Positions 1 to 6,170 of a DNA stretch of 7,246 nucleotides are shown here, piece by piece. The notes below the pieces were generated by a model. That model worked only from the letters and a program-made list of their open reading frames with translations. It made no database searches and had not been told where the DNA came from. A program made the translations under genes and the position numbers. Source of the stretch: an uncultured Collinsella sp. (GTDB taxonomy: Bacteria > Actinomycetota > Coriobacteriia > Coriobacteriales > Coriobacteriaceae); contig USKV01000070.1 in assembly GCA_900555355.1 (NCBI GenBank), positions 1 through 7,246 of the forward strand. The letters are read 5' to 3'. Positions within the stretch are counted from its first letter, which is position 1. Every line of letters starts with the position of its first letter.

Positions 1-155
1 CCGTCAAGCGTCTTAAGGGCCTCCAGATCTGCCTTGCTATCGTCCTTCAGGTTGAATCTGAGCCTTGTAATGCAGTGCGTTGCCATAACAACGTTATCGG
101 CGCCGCCCACGAGCTCGAGGACATCGGTGGCAATCTGCTTGTTATCTACTGCCAT
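1..155 (-). CDS. PTS sugar transporter, EIIB domain, glucose/beta-glucoside superfamily (5' end only)
   Basis: The minus-strand reading frame starts at ATG 155-153 and runs off the left edge, giving 51 complete codons. The protein begins MAVDNKQIATDVLELVGGAD and contains THCITRLRF at about residues 26-34. This is the signature of the PTS EIIB domain of the glucose superfamily (BglF, SacP, TreB type), and Cys28 is the expected phosphocysteine that passes phosphate from EIIA to the incoming sugar. In this family EIIB is fused to a membrane EIIC domain and often EIIA, so the full protein is probably a permease of about 470-650 residues in the cytoplasmic membrane; that part lies outside the window. 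A strong ribosome binding site (GGGGAGGGG read on the minus strand, 168-160) precedes the ATG. EIIB at the N-terminus favours beta-glucoside, sucrose or trehalose transporters, but the substrate cannot be decided here. It is transcribed divergently from the hydrolase at 646. Confidence 0.9.
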   Translation of the reverse strand, partial: MAVDNKQIATDVLELVGGADNVVMATHCITRLRFNLKDDSKADLEALKTLD

Positions 156-261
156 GGGACCCCTCCCCATATCATCGTGTGCCTAATCGCTTGGGCGCAG
201 GCACGCCTTTGGCCCGGTGACTATAACCCCTTACGGTTACCGAACCCTTGGATACGCTGTC

Positions 262-303
262 GTAAACAATCTGTTTACTGAACGTTTACAGCGCTTAGTT
301 TAC
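262..303. promoter_or_regulatory. Cluster of GTAAAC/GTTTAC hexamers, probable regulator binding region
   Basis: GTAAAC (262-267) is followed by GTTTAC at 273-278, 284-289 and 298-303. The first two copies form an inverted repeat with a 5-base spacer. The last three are direct repeats with start-to-start steps of 11 and 14 bases, the first step being about one helical turn. Four copies in 42 bases is far above chance. The cluster lies about 110-150 bases upstream of the PTS start codon. One part, CTGAACGTTTACAG (279-292 region), has the central ACGT of many LacI-family operators, but the symmetry is imperfect. Which regulator binds is unknown. Isolated further copies occur at 499-504 (GTAAAC) and 541-546 (GTTTAC) nearer the hydrolase. 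Confidence 0.5.
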
Positions 304-462
304 ACGCAGCGTTGAATTTGTGGCAGTTTTGCCGTTTGCAGTCCGGTGAACGGTAGGAAATCGGGGGTGAACGTAATTGAATGCCAAGGCATTACATATA
401 GTGCTGTTTATTTATAAATGGCCGTCTACGTGGGATTTTATATAATCTGTCACCCAAATTCC

Positions 463-480
463 TTGTTGACTCATCAACAA
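463..480. promoter_or_regulatory. Perfect 7-bp palindrome (operator candidate)
   Basis: TTGTTGA (463-469) and TCAACAA (474-480) are exact inverted repeats separated by 4 bases. An 18-base site of this shape in a divergent intergenic region is typical of a dimeric transcription factor operator. It contains TTGACT (466-471), which resembles a -35 hexamer, with a poor TAGATA (490-495) 18 bases downstream as a possible -10. If that promoter toward the hydrolase is real, a bound regulator would cover its -35. Function is inferred from symmetry and position only. Confidence 0.4.
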
Positions 481-582
481 AAGCCCTGCTAGATAGTAGT
501 AAACGAGTGCTTAGTAGTTCATTGAGTGTTTGATTTGACCGTTTACCGAGTTCATCTGCTTATTCTCTAATTCTGCTTTACA

Positions 583-596
583 CTAAACATGTTTAG
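583..596. promoter_or_regulatory. Perfect 14-bp palindrome CTAAACATGTTTAG
   Basis: CTAAACATGTTTAG is fully self-complementary and ends 49 bases before the hydrolase start codon. TTTACA (577-582) immediately upstream and TATTGC (601-606) downstream could be a weak -35/-10 pair with an 18-base spacer, which would put the palindrome between them as a repressor site. Its half-site GTTTA resembles the GTTTAC hexamers at 262-303, so the same regulator may bind both. The ATG inside the palindrome (589) is in frame with the hydrolase but has no ribosome binding site and is not taken as the start. Confidence 0.35.
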
Positions 597-645
597 ATTG
601 TATTGCCGCGATTGTTTAGTATTTGCGGCACAAAGGAGGCAGCTC

Positions 646-1983
646 ATGGAACTCAAATCGTGTACCTACGCAACCGTCACCACCTTGGGCGACTTTGGCC
701 CCTGGATCAGCAAGGTCGTTCTCGACCTGCCCTGCACCGTGCGCGCCAACGATATCGATGCGAACACTTTCCATATATATGCAGAGCGTCACGAGCGCAC
801 GGGCGAGGTCCTGATGCGCAAGGAGCACGGCGTCGACCATGCCGCGCCCTCCGTGGGTTACATCGACGTTCTCGCCGCGTATCCGTGCGACGAGAACGGC
901 CGCAAGCTCGCCGTGGGCACCCATGTGGCACTCGAGGTCGCCGAGCAGCGCCTGACCAAAAAGATCGAAGGCAGCGTCCTGGGCTCGCGCATGCTCGATG
1001 ACCAGCTGCGCATCACGCAGCTCGCGGCTCTTCCCGGCAACGACGGCGACGACCCCACCTGCGGCCTGGTCTTCGATACCTGTCGCGGCGACATCTGCCC
1101 CGCGCTCAAGGGCTGGAGCAATGCCGTACAAAAGACCGCCGTCAATGGCATCGCACTCGAGTACGGCTTCTTTGAGCCCAGCTTTAAGGCAGAGGACTCG
1201 GCCTGCTTCAATCCCTTCGCGCCCGAGGCCATGGTCGTGCCCCAAAAGGCCCCGCTCGTGGTGTACCTGCACGGCGCCGGTGAAGGCAAGGGTTCCACGC
1301 AAGGCGAGGGCCCCGCGCGCGCCTATATCGGCAACCGCGTGACAGCCATTAGCCAGGCGCAAATCCAGCGCTACTTTGGCGGCTTTGCCTGGGTGCTCGT
1401 GCCGCAGTCACCCACGTTTTGGATGGATAACGGCGTCGAGCAGCTCGGTCGCTCCAACCAGAGCATCTACTCCCCCGTACTCAAGGCGCTCATCGACGAG
1501 TTTGTCGCCGAGCATGCCGAGCGCATCGACACCGATCGCATCGTGGTCGCCGGCCTTTCCAACGGCGGCTTTATGACCCTGCGCCTGTGCGCCGACTACC
1601 CCGATTTCTTTGCCGCCGGCCTTCCCTGCTGTGCCCCGTGGTACAACGCCACGGACGAGGACGTAGCCACGCTTGCCAAGACACCGCTGTGGTTTACGCA
1701 CTCCAAGGGCGACGAGCTCGTGTCTCCGCAACAGACCGCGCTGCCGCTCACGGCACGCCTGCGTGACGCCGGAGCCAACGTGCACCTCACCTACTTTAGC
1801 CATGTCGAGGACCTGACCGGGCGCTATCGCGAGGCCGATGGCTCGCCTAAGAAGACGTTCAACCACGGCGTGTGGATCCACCAATTCAACGACCTGTGTT
1901 ATCAAGACTTCGACGGGGGCAACGTGCTCATCGACGGCGAGCCGGTGGGCTGCTGGGAGTGGTCGGCCAGAGTTTCGAGGTAG
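646..1983 (+). CDS. Alpha/beta-hydrolase with N-terminal Ig-like domain (EstA/LpqC-like esterase or prolyl-oligopeptidase-family serine hydrolase)
   Basis: This 445-residue protein is a predicted cytoplasmic serine hydrolase; no signal peptide or membrane segment is seen. The ATG at 646 was chosen because AAGGAGG (633-639) lies 6 bases upstream; an in-frame ATG at 589 has no such site and would add 19 unlikely residues. Residues 1 to about 190 form a beta-rich region resembling the Ig-like N-terminal domain of EstA-type esterases. The catalytic domain follows: YLHGAGEG (oxyanion HG at 209-210), the nucleophile elbow GLSNGG with Ser305, Asp356 in HSKGDELVSP and His407 in FNHGVW, in the order expected for a Ser-Asp-His triad. 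Related proteins are annotated as prolyl oligopeptidase family, PHB depolymerase-like or LpqC-like. They act on short esters or acylated carbohydrates more often than on peptides. The divergent PTS gene hints at a role in sugar or glycoside use. The exact substrate is unknown. Confidence 0.85.
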   Translation: MELKSCTYATVTTLGDFGPWISKVVLDLPCTVRANDIDANTFHIYAERHERTGEVLMRKEHGVDHAAPSVGYIDVLAAYPCDENGRKLAVGTHVALEVAEQRLTKKIEGSVLGSRMLDDQLRITQLAALPGNDGDDPTCGLVFDTCRGDICPALKGWSNAVQKTAVNGIALEYGFFEPSFKAEDSACFNPFAPEAMVVPQKAPLVVYLHGAGEGKGSTQGEGPARAYIGNRVTAISQAQIQRYFGGFAWVLVPQSPTFWMDNGVEQLGRSNQSIYSPVLKALIDEFVAEHAERIDTDRIVVAGLSNGGFMTLRLCADYPDFFAAGLPCCAPWYNATDEDVATLAKTPLWFTHSKGDELVSPQQTALPLTARLRDAGANVHLTYFSHVEDLTGRYREADGSPKKTFNHGVWIHQFNDLCYQDFDGGNVLIDGEPVGCWEWSARVSR

Positions 1984-1993
1984 CCATCCCATC

Positions 1994-2118
1994 GGGGGCC
2001 TGACCTTTAGTTTTGTAAACGTCCTCGCGCATGGGTCCCGCCTATCCTGCTCCTTCGGAGCATCGGATAAGTGGGACCCGCGCTGCGGAATGTTTACAAA
2101 ACTAAAGGTCAGGGCCCC
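1994..2118. repeat. 125-base two-armed inverted repeat (MITE-like element or very large hairpin)
   Basis: The element is symmetric about position 2056 over its whole length. Outer arms 1999-2020 and 2092-2113 are perfectly complementary for 22 bases (core TTTAGTTTTGTAAAC), and the symmetry continues to 1994 and 2118 with one mismatch. Positions 2021-2032 and 2080-2091 do not pair and would form an internal loop. The inner arms pair again: GGGTCCC (2033-2039) with GGGACCC (2073-2079), CCTATCC (2041-2047) with GGATAAG (2065-2071), one pair being G-U in RNA, and GCTCC (2049-2053) with GGAGC (2057-2061), leaving a tip of 3 bases. It begins 11 bases after the hydrolase stop. No T-tract follows, so it is not a classical terminator, though transcription could still be affected. 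No coding sequence or clear target-site duplication was found, so mobility is an inference from the shape. Confidence 0.8.
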
Positions 2119-2247
2119 TAAGTTAACGTTGTTCGAAACGCTGGACGAGCGCTTCCGGCAGCACGCCGGGTCGGTGGCGATGGGGGCGTGGGTCCCGTCT
2201 TGCCTTGCGCGTAACTGGCTGAATTGATTTTGATTGGAGCTGTTCCT

Positions 2248-3759
2248 ATGTCCCAAGAGTTAACTCGAGTGATTGTTACTACCGATATGGAAGTCGACGA
2301 TATGAACTCGCTCGTTCATTTGGCTCTGTATCTCAATGTGCTTGATGTTCAGGCTGTGGTGTATACGGCTTCGCAGTATCACTTTCTTGGGGATGGGGTT
2401 CATACGCTGGGCGAGGTGAATTCGCATTGGCGGACTAAAGGACGTCGCTCATATGAGTGGGCTATTGTGCCTCATGAGCCCGATCCGCTGGCTGGGGAGC
2501 TTCGTGAGTATCGGCCGTTTCCCGAGCATTGGATTGAGAGTCTCTGGAGTAATGAATATGCCCAAGCTTGGCCGCAGTTGCAGGCGAATGCGGACGCTGC
2601 CGGTGAGCCGCCGTTTCCCACGCCTGCCCAGATGATCGAGCGCACCTTTGTGGGAAATGTTGCCTTTGAGGGTGATGTGACTGAGGAAACTGAGGGGTCT
2701 CGCGTAATTGCGCAGGCGATTTTGGATGATGATCCGCGTACGTTATGGCTGCTCAGCTGGGGTGGCATGAACACCATAGTTCGCGCCCTCATGAGCATTG
2801 CCGAGCGTTATCGCGCCACGCCCGAATGGCCCGCCGTGCAGCAGCGGGTCTATCAGAAGGTGCGCGTGATGGGCGTTGCCGATGGCATAGGGCAGGACAA
2901 CTCATGGCTCGACCATGGGCGCGAGCTCTTTCCCGAGCTCATCTTTTGGCGCGTGCCCTATATGTATGGCGGCTATGTCGACGCCAAGATGGCGCAGCCC
3001 GATTCGCTGCCGTTGTTTAAGGCTCCTTGGCCCGAGCAGAATCTCACGCAGGGCAACGGCCCCCTCATGGCGCGCTATATGCTCTATGGCGACGGCAAGA
3101 TCTACGAAAACGAGCCCGCGCGCTTCCAATTTGGCAAGCATGCCCGCCTGGATTGGGGTCTAGAAGGCATGCCCGCGATGCAGTTTGAGCGCGGCGACTT
3201 TATGGCCGAAGGCGACAGCATGACCTATATTCCGCTGCTGCCGTTTGGCCTGCGCGGCATCGACGACCGCGACTTCGATACGTTGCTCGGCCGCATGTTC
3301 CTCGACGGTCACCCCGACTCGGACGCGCCCACTGGTTTTGCCGCCTTGGGTACACCCGCGAGCAGCAACCTCAATCCTTACCTGCGCGCCTATCAGGAAG
3401 ACTTTGCCGCCCGTGCGCAATGGTGCGCCCATGATCCGGCAGTCTGCTCGCATCCGGCACATGTTGTCGAGGTCACGGCCGACTGCAGCGCTACAGCCGG
3501 CGAGCGCGTCGCCCTTGCAGCGACCATCGTCGACCCCGACGGCAAGGGCTTTGATGCACATTGGGATGTCGCCGTGGACCCGTCGAGCTATGCAGGTACG
3601 CAGGATCTTTCGCTATGGCAGGAATGCACGGTGAGCACCGCTTTTATCGTGCCCGCCGACGCGCAGCCCGGCGACCGCTTTGTGCTCACCCTTACCGTGC
3701 AGACGCGCGTCGAGCGCCCCTGCAGCCGCTACGCCCAGGTTGCCGTGACCGTCGCATAG
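2248..3759 (+). CDS. DUF1593 / Sde182-type nucleoside-hydrolase-like protein
   Basis: This 503-residue protein starts at ATG 2248, preceded by GGAG (2236-2239) 8 bases upstream; the in-frame TTG at 2224 would add 8 residues and is less likely. The N-terminal domain (about residues 6-330) carries RVIVTTDMEVDDMNSLVHLALY. Asp13, Asp17 and Asp18 correspond to the Asp cluster that binds calcium in inosine-uridine nucleoside hydrolases, and LWLLSWGGMNTI fits a later strand of that fold. Residues from about 403 (PAHVVEVTADCSATAGERV...VDPDGKGFDAHW) match the Ig-like C-terminal domain typical of Sde182 proteins. The family was named after a cellulose-binding protein of Saccharophagus degradans; members probably cleave a glycosidic bond, but the substrate is not established. 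No signal peptide is visible, so this copy appears cytoplasmic. Codon use shifts within the gene at about 2750 (T/G-ending codons before, C-ending after). It is separated from the upstream hydrolase gene by the large inverted repeat. Confidence 0.87.
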   Translation: MSQELTRVIVTTDMEVDDMNSLVHLALYLNVLDVQAVVYTASQYHFLGDGVHTLGEVNSHWRTKGRRSYEWAIVPHEPDPLAGELREYRPFPEHWIESLWSNEYAQAWPQLQANADAAGEPPFPTPAQMIERTFVGNVAFEGDVTEETEGSRVIAQAILDDDPRTLWLLSWGGMNTIVRALMSIAERYRATPEWPAVQQRVYQKVRVMGVADGIGQDNSWLDHGRELFPELIFWRVPYMYGGYVDAKMAQPDSLPLFKAPWPEQNLTQGNGPLMARYMLYGDGKIYENEPARFQFGKHARLDWGLEGMPAMQFERGDFMAEGDSMTYIPLLPFGLRGIDDRDFDTLLGRMFLDGHPDSDAPTGFAALGTPASSNLNPYLRAYQEDFAARAQWCAHDPAVCSHPAHVVEVTADCSATAGERVALAATIVDPDGKGFDAHWDVAVDPSSYAGTQDLSLWQECTVSTAFIVPADAQPGDRFVLTLTVQTRVERPCSRYAQVAVTVA

Positions 3760-3798
3760 CGAGCGGCAGCCGCCACATTCGGCATGGAGTGTCCCCAA

Positions 3799-3836
3799 CT
3801 GCCACTCATGTAAGTGCGTCCCCAATGAGTAGGCAG
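3799..3836. repeat. REP-like hairpin, unit A
   Basis: CTGCCACTCAT (3799-3809) pairs with ATGAGTAGGCAG (3825-3836) with a single bulged base, enclosing a loop that ends in GTCCCCA. The loop text and the start of the right arm, GTCCCCAATGA, recur in unit B at 3885-3921. A third GTCCCCAA lies just before this unit (3791-3798). It sits 39 bases after the stop codon of the DUF1593 gene, a usual place for REP-type repeats. Similar GTCCCCA-containing hairpins are associated in other genomes with REP-associated tyrosine transposases, but none is present here. Confidence 0.6.
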
Positions 3837-3846
3837 CAGATTATTG

Positions 3847-3882
3847 GCGCCCGGCGAGCAGCTAATGCTCGCCGGGCGCTTT
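3847..3882 (+). terminator. GC-rich rho-independent-type terminator
   Basis: GCGCCCGGCGAGC (3847-3859) and GCTCGCCGGGCGC (3867-3879) form a perfect 13-bp stem with a 7-base loop, followed by only three T residues. The stem is very stable and stands about 90 bases after the DUF1593 stop, upstream of the next operon, so it most likely ends the upstream transcript. The short T-tract is common in high-GC actinomycetes. The two REP-like hairpins flank it on either side. Confidence 0.75.
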
Positions 3883-3884
3883 GC

Positions 3885-3921
3885 TGACTAGTCGTTTAAG
3901 AATGTCCCCAATGACTAGTCA
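3885..3921. repeat. REP-like hairpin, unit B
   Basis: TGACTAGTC (3885-3893) pairs with GACTAGTCA (3913-3921) over 9 bp, enclosing a 19-base loop that contains GTCCCCAAT. The stem sequence differs from unit A, but the loop and 3' junction are shared (GTCCCCAATGA, then one variable base, then TAG: 3818-3832 in unit A and 3904-3918 in unit B). This suggests one repeat family with covarying arms. A more degenerate copy (GTGTCCCAGTTG, 3933 onward) may follow. Confidence 0.6.
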
Positions 3922-4037
3922 AAATGGGCCATGTGTCCCAGTTGTGGAGACTCGTTGAGCCGTCTGGGTATCGTGAAAGATCGCGCGCTCGCCCATCATC
4001 AAAAGTGACACACGCTACCAGTTGATGGGAGGCAGCC

Positions 4038-4775
4038 ATGGGCTTCTTTGACAAGATGTTCGAGAAGAAAGAGTGCGCGATTTGCGGTACCGAGCTGGGA
4101 CTTTTGGGAAAGACCAAGATCAACGAAGGCTACCTGTGCAAAGAGTGCGCCGGCAAGCTCTCCCCCTACTTTCACGGCTATCGCTCCAGCACCGCGGACG
4201 ATATCCGCGAGCAACTCGCCTACCGCGAGGCCAATGCCGAGCGCCTGGCCTCGTTCAACCCCACGCGCACGCTCTCTGCCGGGCGCACCAACATCATGCT
4301 CGACGAGGACGCGGGCCTGCTGATCATCACTTCGCAGAGCCGCTGGCGCGACGCCAATCCCGACATCATCGAGTTCTCACAGGTACTCGGCTGCGATATG
4401 GATATCGACGAGCATCGCACCGAGATCTATCGCGAGACCAAGGACGGCGAGCGCGAGAGCTACAACCCGCCGCGCTACGACCTGGATTACGACTTTAATC
4501 TGACCATCCACGTCAACACGCCGTACTTTACCGAGATCAACCTGCGCGTGAACGACTCCACCATCGATCAGCGCGGCTCCATCGAATATCGCGAGGCCAA
4601 GCGCCAGGCAACTGAAGTCCGCGATGCGCTGGTGCAGCTGCGCCAGGAGACGCGCGACAGCGTCGTGGCCGCCAAGGCCCCCAAGACCGCGGTCACCTGC
4701 CCCTTCTGCGGTGCAACCACCATTCCCGATGCCAGTGGGCGCTGCGAATACTGCGGCGGCGCCATCTGCGCATAG
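4038..4775 (+). CDS. DUF4428 domain protein with N- and C-terminal zinc-binding CxxC pairs
   Basis: This 245-residue protein starts at ATG 4038 with GGGAGG (4027-4032) 5 bases upstream. The N-terminus MGFFDKMFEKKECAICG, with Cys13/Cys16 and Cys34/Cys37, is the four-cysteine zinc-binding DUF4428 motif, followed by the conserved LSPYFHGYRSSTADDIREQL stretch. The middle (about residues 75-190) is a mixed region rich in beta strand that resembles the PH-like module often joined to DUF4428. It includes SRWRDANPDIIEFSQVLGC and DYDFNLTIHVNTPYF. A charged helical segment (about 180-212) leads to a C-terminal zinc ribbon with Cys221, Cys224, Cys236 and Cys239 (CPFCG...CEYCGG). No membrane segment or signal peptide is seen, so it is cytoplasmic. 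It is the first gene of a three-gene operon, with 24 bases to the next gene. Its molecular role is unknown; the context points to a membrane-stress or membrane-microdomain complex with the next two proteins. Confidence 0.85.
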   Translation: MGFFDKMFEKKECAICGTELGLLGKTKINEGYLCKECAGKLSPYFHGYRSSTADDIREQLAYREANAERLASFNPTRTLSAGRTNIMLDEDAGLLIITSQSRWRDANPDIIEFSQVLGCDMDIDEHRTEIYRETKDGERESYNPPRYDLDYDFNLTIHVNTPYFTEINLRVNDSTIDQRGSIEYREAKRQATEVRDALVQLRQETRDSVVAAKAPKTAVTCPFCGATTIPDASGRCEYCGGAICA

Positions 4776-4799
4776 TCTCCGGCACGGAAAGGACCGATC

Positions 4800-6122
4800 A
4801 TGGCCTTCGAGAGTGTCAATTATCAGTGCCCCGCGTGCGGCGGCCCCCTTCACTTTGCCAGTGCCGAGCAAAAGCTCGTCTGCGACTACTGCGATTCGCG
4901 TTTTGAAGTCGAAGAAGTCGAGGCCCTCTATCGCGAGCGCCAGGACAAGGCAGATGCCAAAGCCGATGCCGCAGCCGCGGCCCCCAAGCCTGCTGTCGAC
5001 GATGCCGTGCAGGAGCTGGCTCAAAACGCCGGCTACATCTGCTCGTCGTGCGGCGCCGAGCTCGTGTCCGACGGCACCGTCGCCGTCACCACCTGCCCGT
5101 ACTGCGGCAACTCCGCCGTGGCACCCGGCCAGCTCTCGGGCGACTTCTCACCCGACCTGGTGATTCCGTTTAAGCTCGGTCGCGACGACGTCACGGCCGC
5201 ACTCAAGGAACACTACAAGGGCAAGATCTTGCTGCCCAAGAGCTTTGTCACCGGCAACCATATCGACGAAGTCCAAGGCGTTTACGTGCCGTTTTGGCTT
5301 TACGGCGCCCGCGTGGACGGCGAAGTGTGCTTTGATGCGACCAACGAGACCGTGACTGAGGAATCCGATCGCACCGTCACGACCACCGACCACTACGACG
5401 CCTACCGTAAAGGCAATATCTCGTTTGAGCGCGTGCCCGTCGACGGATCGTCCAAGATGCCCGACGGCCACATGGACGCCATCGAGCCGTTTGACTACGA
5501 CGCACTGCGTCCGTTCTCGGTCGCATATATGCCCGGCTACATCGCCAACCGTTACGACGAGGACTGCGAGACCTGCAAGGCGCGCGCCGAGCGCCGCATG
5601 GAAGAAAGCACGGTCTCGGCCCTGCGCGAGACCGTCGTCGACGAATACGACGATGCCACGGTCGAAAGCAAGCAGCTCGACTACACCTGGGAAGACAGCG
5701 ACTACGCCCTGTTCCCCGTCTGGATGCTCTCCACCTCGTGGAACGGCAAGAGCTACCTGTTTGCCATGAACGGCCAGACCGGCCGCTTGGTCGGCGAGCT
5801 CCCCTGCTCCAAGCCCAAGCTCGCCATCGCCTCGGTGCTGTTCTTTGTGATCGGGTTTGTCCTCTCCCAGATTCTCTTTATGGGCGAGAACGCCTTCAAT
5901 CCGGACTACCTCACCTTTGATATCGAGGGCATCCTCATCAACATCATCGCGCCGCTGATCATCGTGATTATCGGAGACGTGCTACTGGTAGGCCAGCTCA
6001 AGACGGCCAACGAGGCCACCAACGCCGATTGCTACTGTGGCGAGCTCGACCTGACCGAGAAGCACGACACCTTCAGCCACACCGAGACCACCGTTGTCAT
6101 GAAAGACGACAAGGACGACTAA
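4800..6122 (+). CDS. TFIIB-type zinc-ribbon membrane protein, YdjG-like
   Basis: This 440-residue protein starts at ATG 4800 with AAAGGA (4788-4793) 6 bases upstream. Two zinc ribbons open it: Cys10/13/28/31 (YQCPACGGPL...CDYC) and Cys81/84/99/102 (YICSSCGAEL...CPYCG), joined by a charged, Ala-rich helical linker (about 40-75). A long soluble domain (about 115-335) includes VIPFKLGRDDVTAALKEHY and YVPFWLYGARVDG, typical of this family. Two hydrophobic segments follow at about 341-361 and 377-400, so the protein is probably anchored in the membrane near its C-terminus, ending in an acidic, charged tail (MKDDKDD). In Bacillus subtilis the related YdjG forms, with YdjH and YdjI, a membrane assembly that contacts PspA; that parallel comes from family resemblance and gene order. 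This protein is longer than my recollection of YdjG (about 340 residues). It belongs to an operon with the genes on either side; the SPFH gene follows after 48 bases. Confidence 0.82.
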   Translation: MAFESVNYQCPACGGPLHFASAEQKLVCDYCDSRFEVEEVEALYRERQDKADAKADAAAAAPKPAVDDAVQELAQNAGYICSSCGAELVSDGTVAVTTCPYCGNSAVAPGQLSGDFSPDLVIPFKLGRDDVTAALKEHYKGKILLPKSFVTGNHIDEVQGVYVPFWLYGARVDGEVCFDATNETVTEESDRTVTTTDHYDAYRKGNISFERVPVDGSSKMPDGHMDAIEPFDYDALRPFSVAYMPGYIANRYDEDCETCKARAERRMEESTVSALRETVVDEYDDATVESKQLDYTWEDSDYALFPVWMLSTSWNGKSYLFAMNGQTGRLVGELPCSKPKLAIASVLFFVIGFVLSQILFMGENAFNPDYLTFDIEGILINIIAPLIIVIIGDVLLVGQLKTANEATNADCYCGELDLTEKHDTFSHTETTVVMKDDKDD

Positions 6123-6170
6123 GCAATCCAACCAATACCACCCGGCCTTTGACGAGAAAGGAAGATCACC

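Larger units (their letters stand above)
156..645. other. Divergent intergenic region between PTS gene and hydrolase gene
   Basis: No convincing gene lies in these 490 bases, which are clearly richer in A+T than the flanking genes. The region must hold the promoters of both divergent genes. Visible elements are a hexamer cluster (262-303), a palindrome at 463-480 and another at 583-596, listed separately. A possible leader hairpin for the PTS transcript pairs GTGCCT (179-184) with AGGCAC (199-204). A minus-strand TATAGT (225-220) could be a -10 box for the PTS gene, but no good -35 stands 16-18 bases upstream of it. On the plus strand, TATAAT at 441-446 is a perfect -10 hexamer that also lacks a recognisable -35. 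I looked for a BglG/LicT-type ribonucleic antiterminator site in the PTS leader and did not recognise one. Promoter positions therefore remain open. Confidence 0.6.

Noticed and set aside
75..281. Plus-strand 68-codon open frame near the left edge
   Set aside because: It overlaps the start of the PTS gene antisense and runs into the hexamer array; no ribosome binding site or family resemblance.
156..440. BglG/LicT-type antiterminator (RAT) site in the PTS leader
   Set aside because: The minus strand near 275-250 (GATTGTTTACGACAG) has a passing likeness to the RAT start, but the conserved 3' half and a partner terminator with T-tract are missing.
589..645. Upstream in-frame ATG (589) that would extend the hydrolase by 19 residues
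   Set aside because: It lies inside a perfect palindrome, has no ribosome binding site, and the ATG at 646 has AAGGAGG at ideal spacing. The extra residues do not look like a signal peptide.
616..1362. Long minus-strand open frame (248 codons) opposite the hydrolase
   Set aside because: It is a product of GC-rich codon bias on the opposite strand; its translation shows no recognisable domain, and the plus-strand frame has a full catalytic triad.
2011..2020. Functional link between GTAAAC in the inverted repeat arms and the GTAAAC array at 262-303
   Set aside because: The hexamer in the arms belongs to a longer repeat sequence (TTTTGTAAAC) not shared with the promoter array; six shared bases are too few.
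1994..2118. CRISPR-like or rho-independent terminator explanation for the large inverted repeat
   Set aside because: There are no repeated spacers, only one dyad, and no T-tract follows either arm in a position that would suit a normal terminator.
1408..2256. Minus-strand open frame (282 codons) spanning the hydrolase 3' end and the inverted repeat
   Set aside because: It crosses a non-coding inverted repeat and overlaps a well supported gene; no domain is recognisable.
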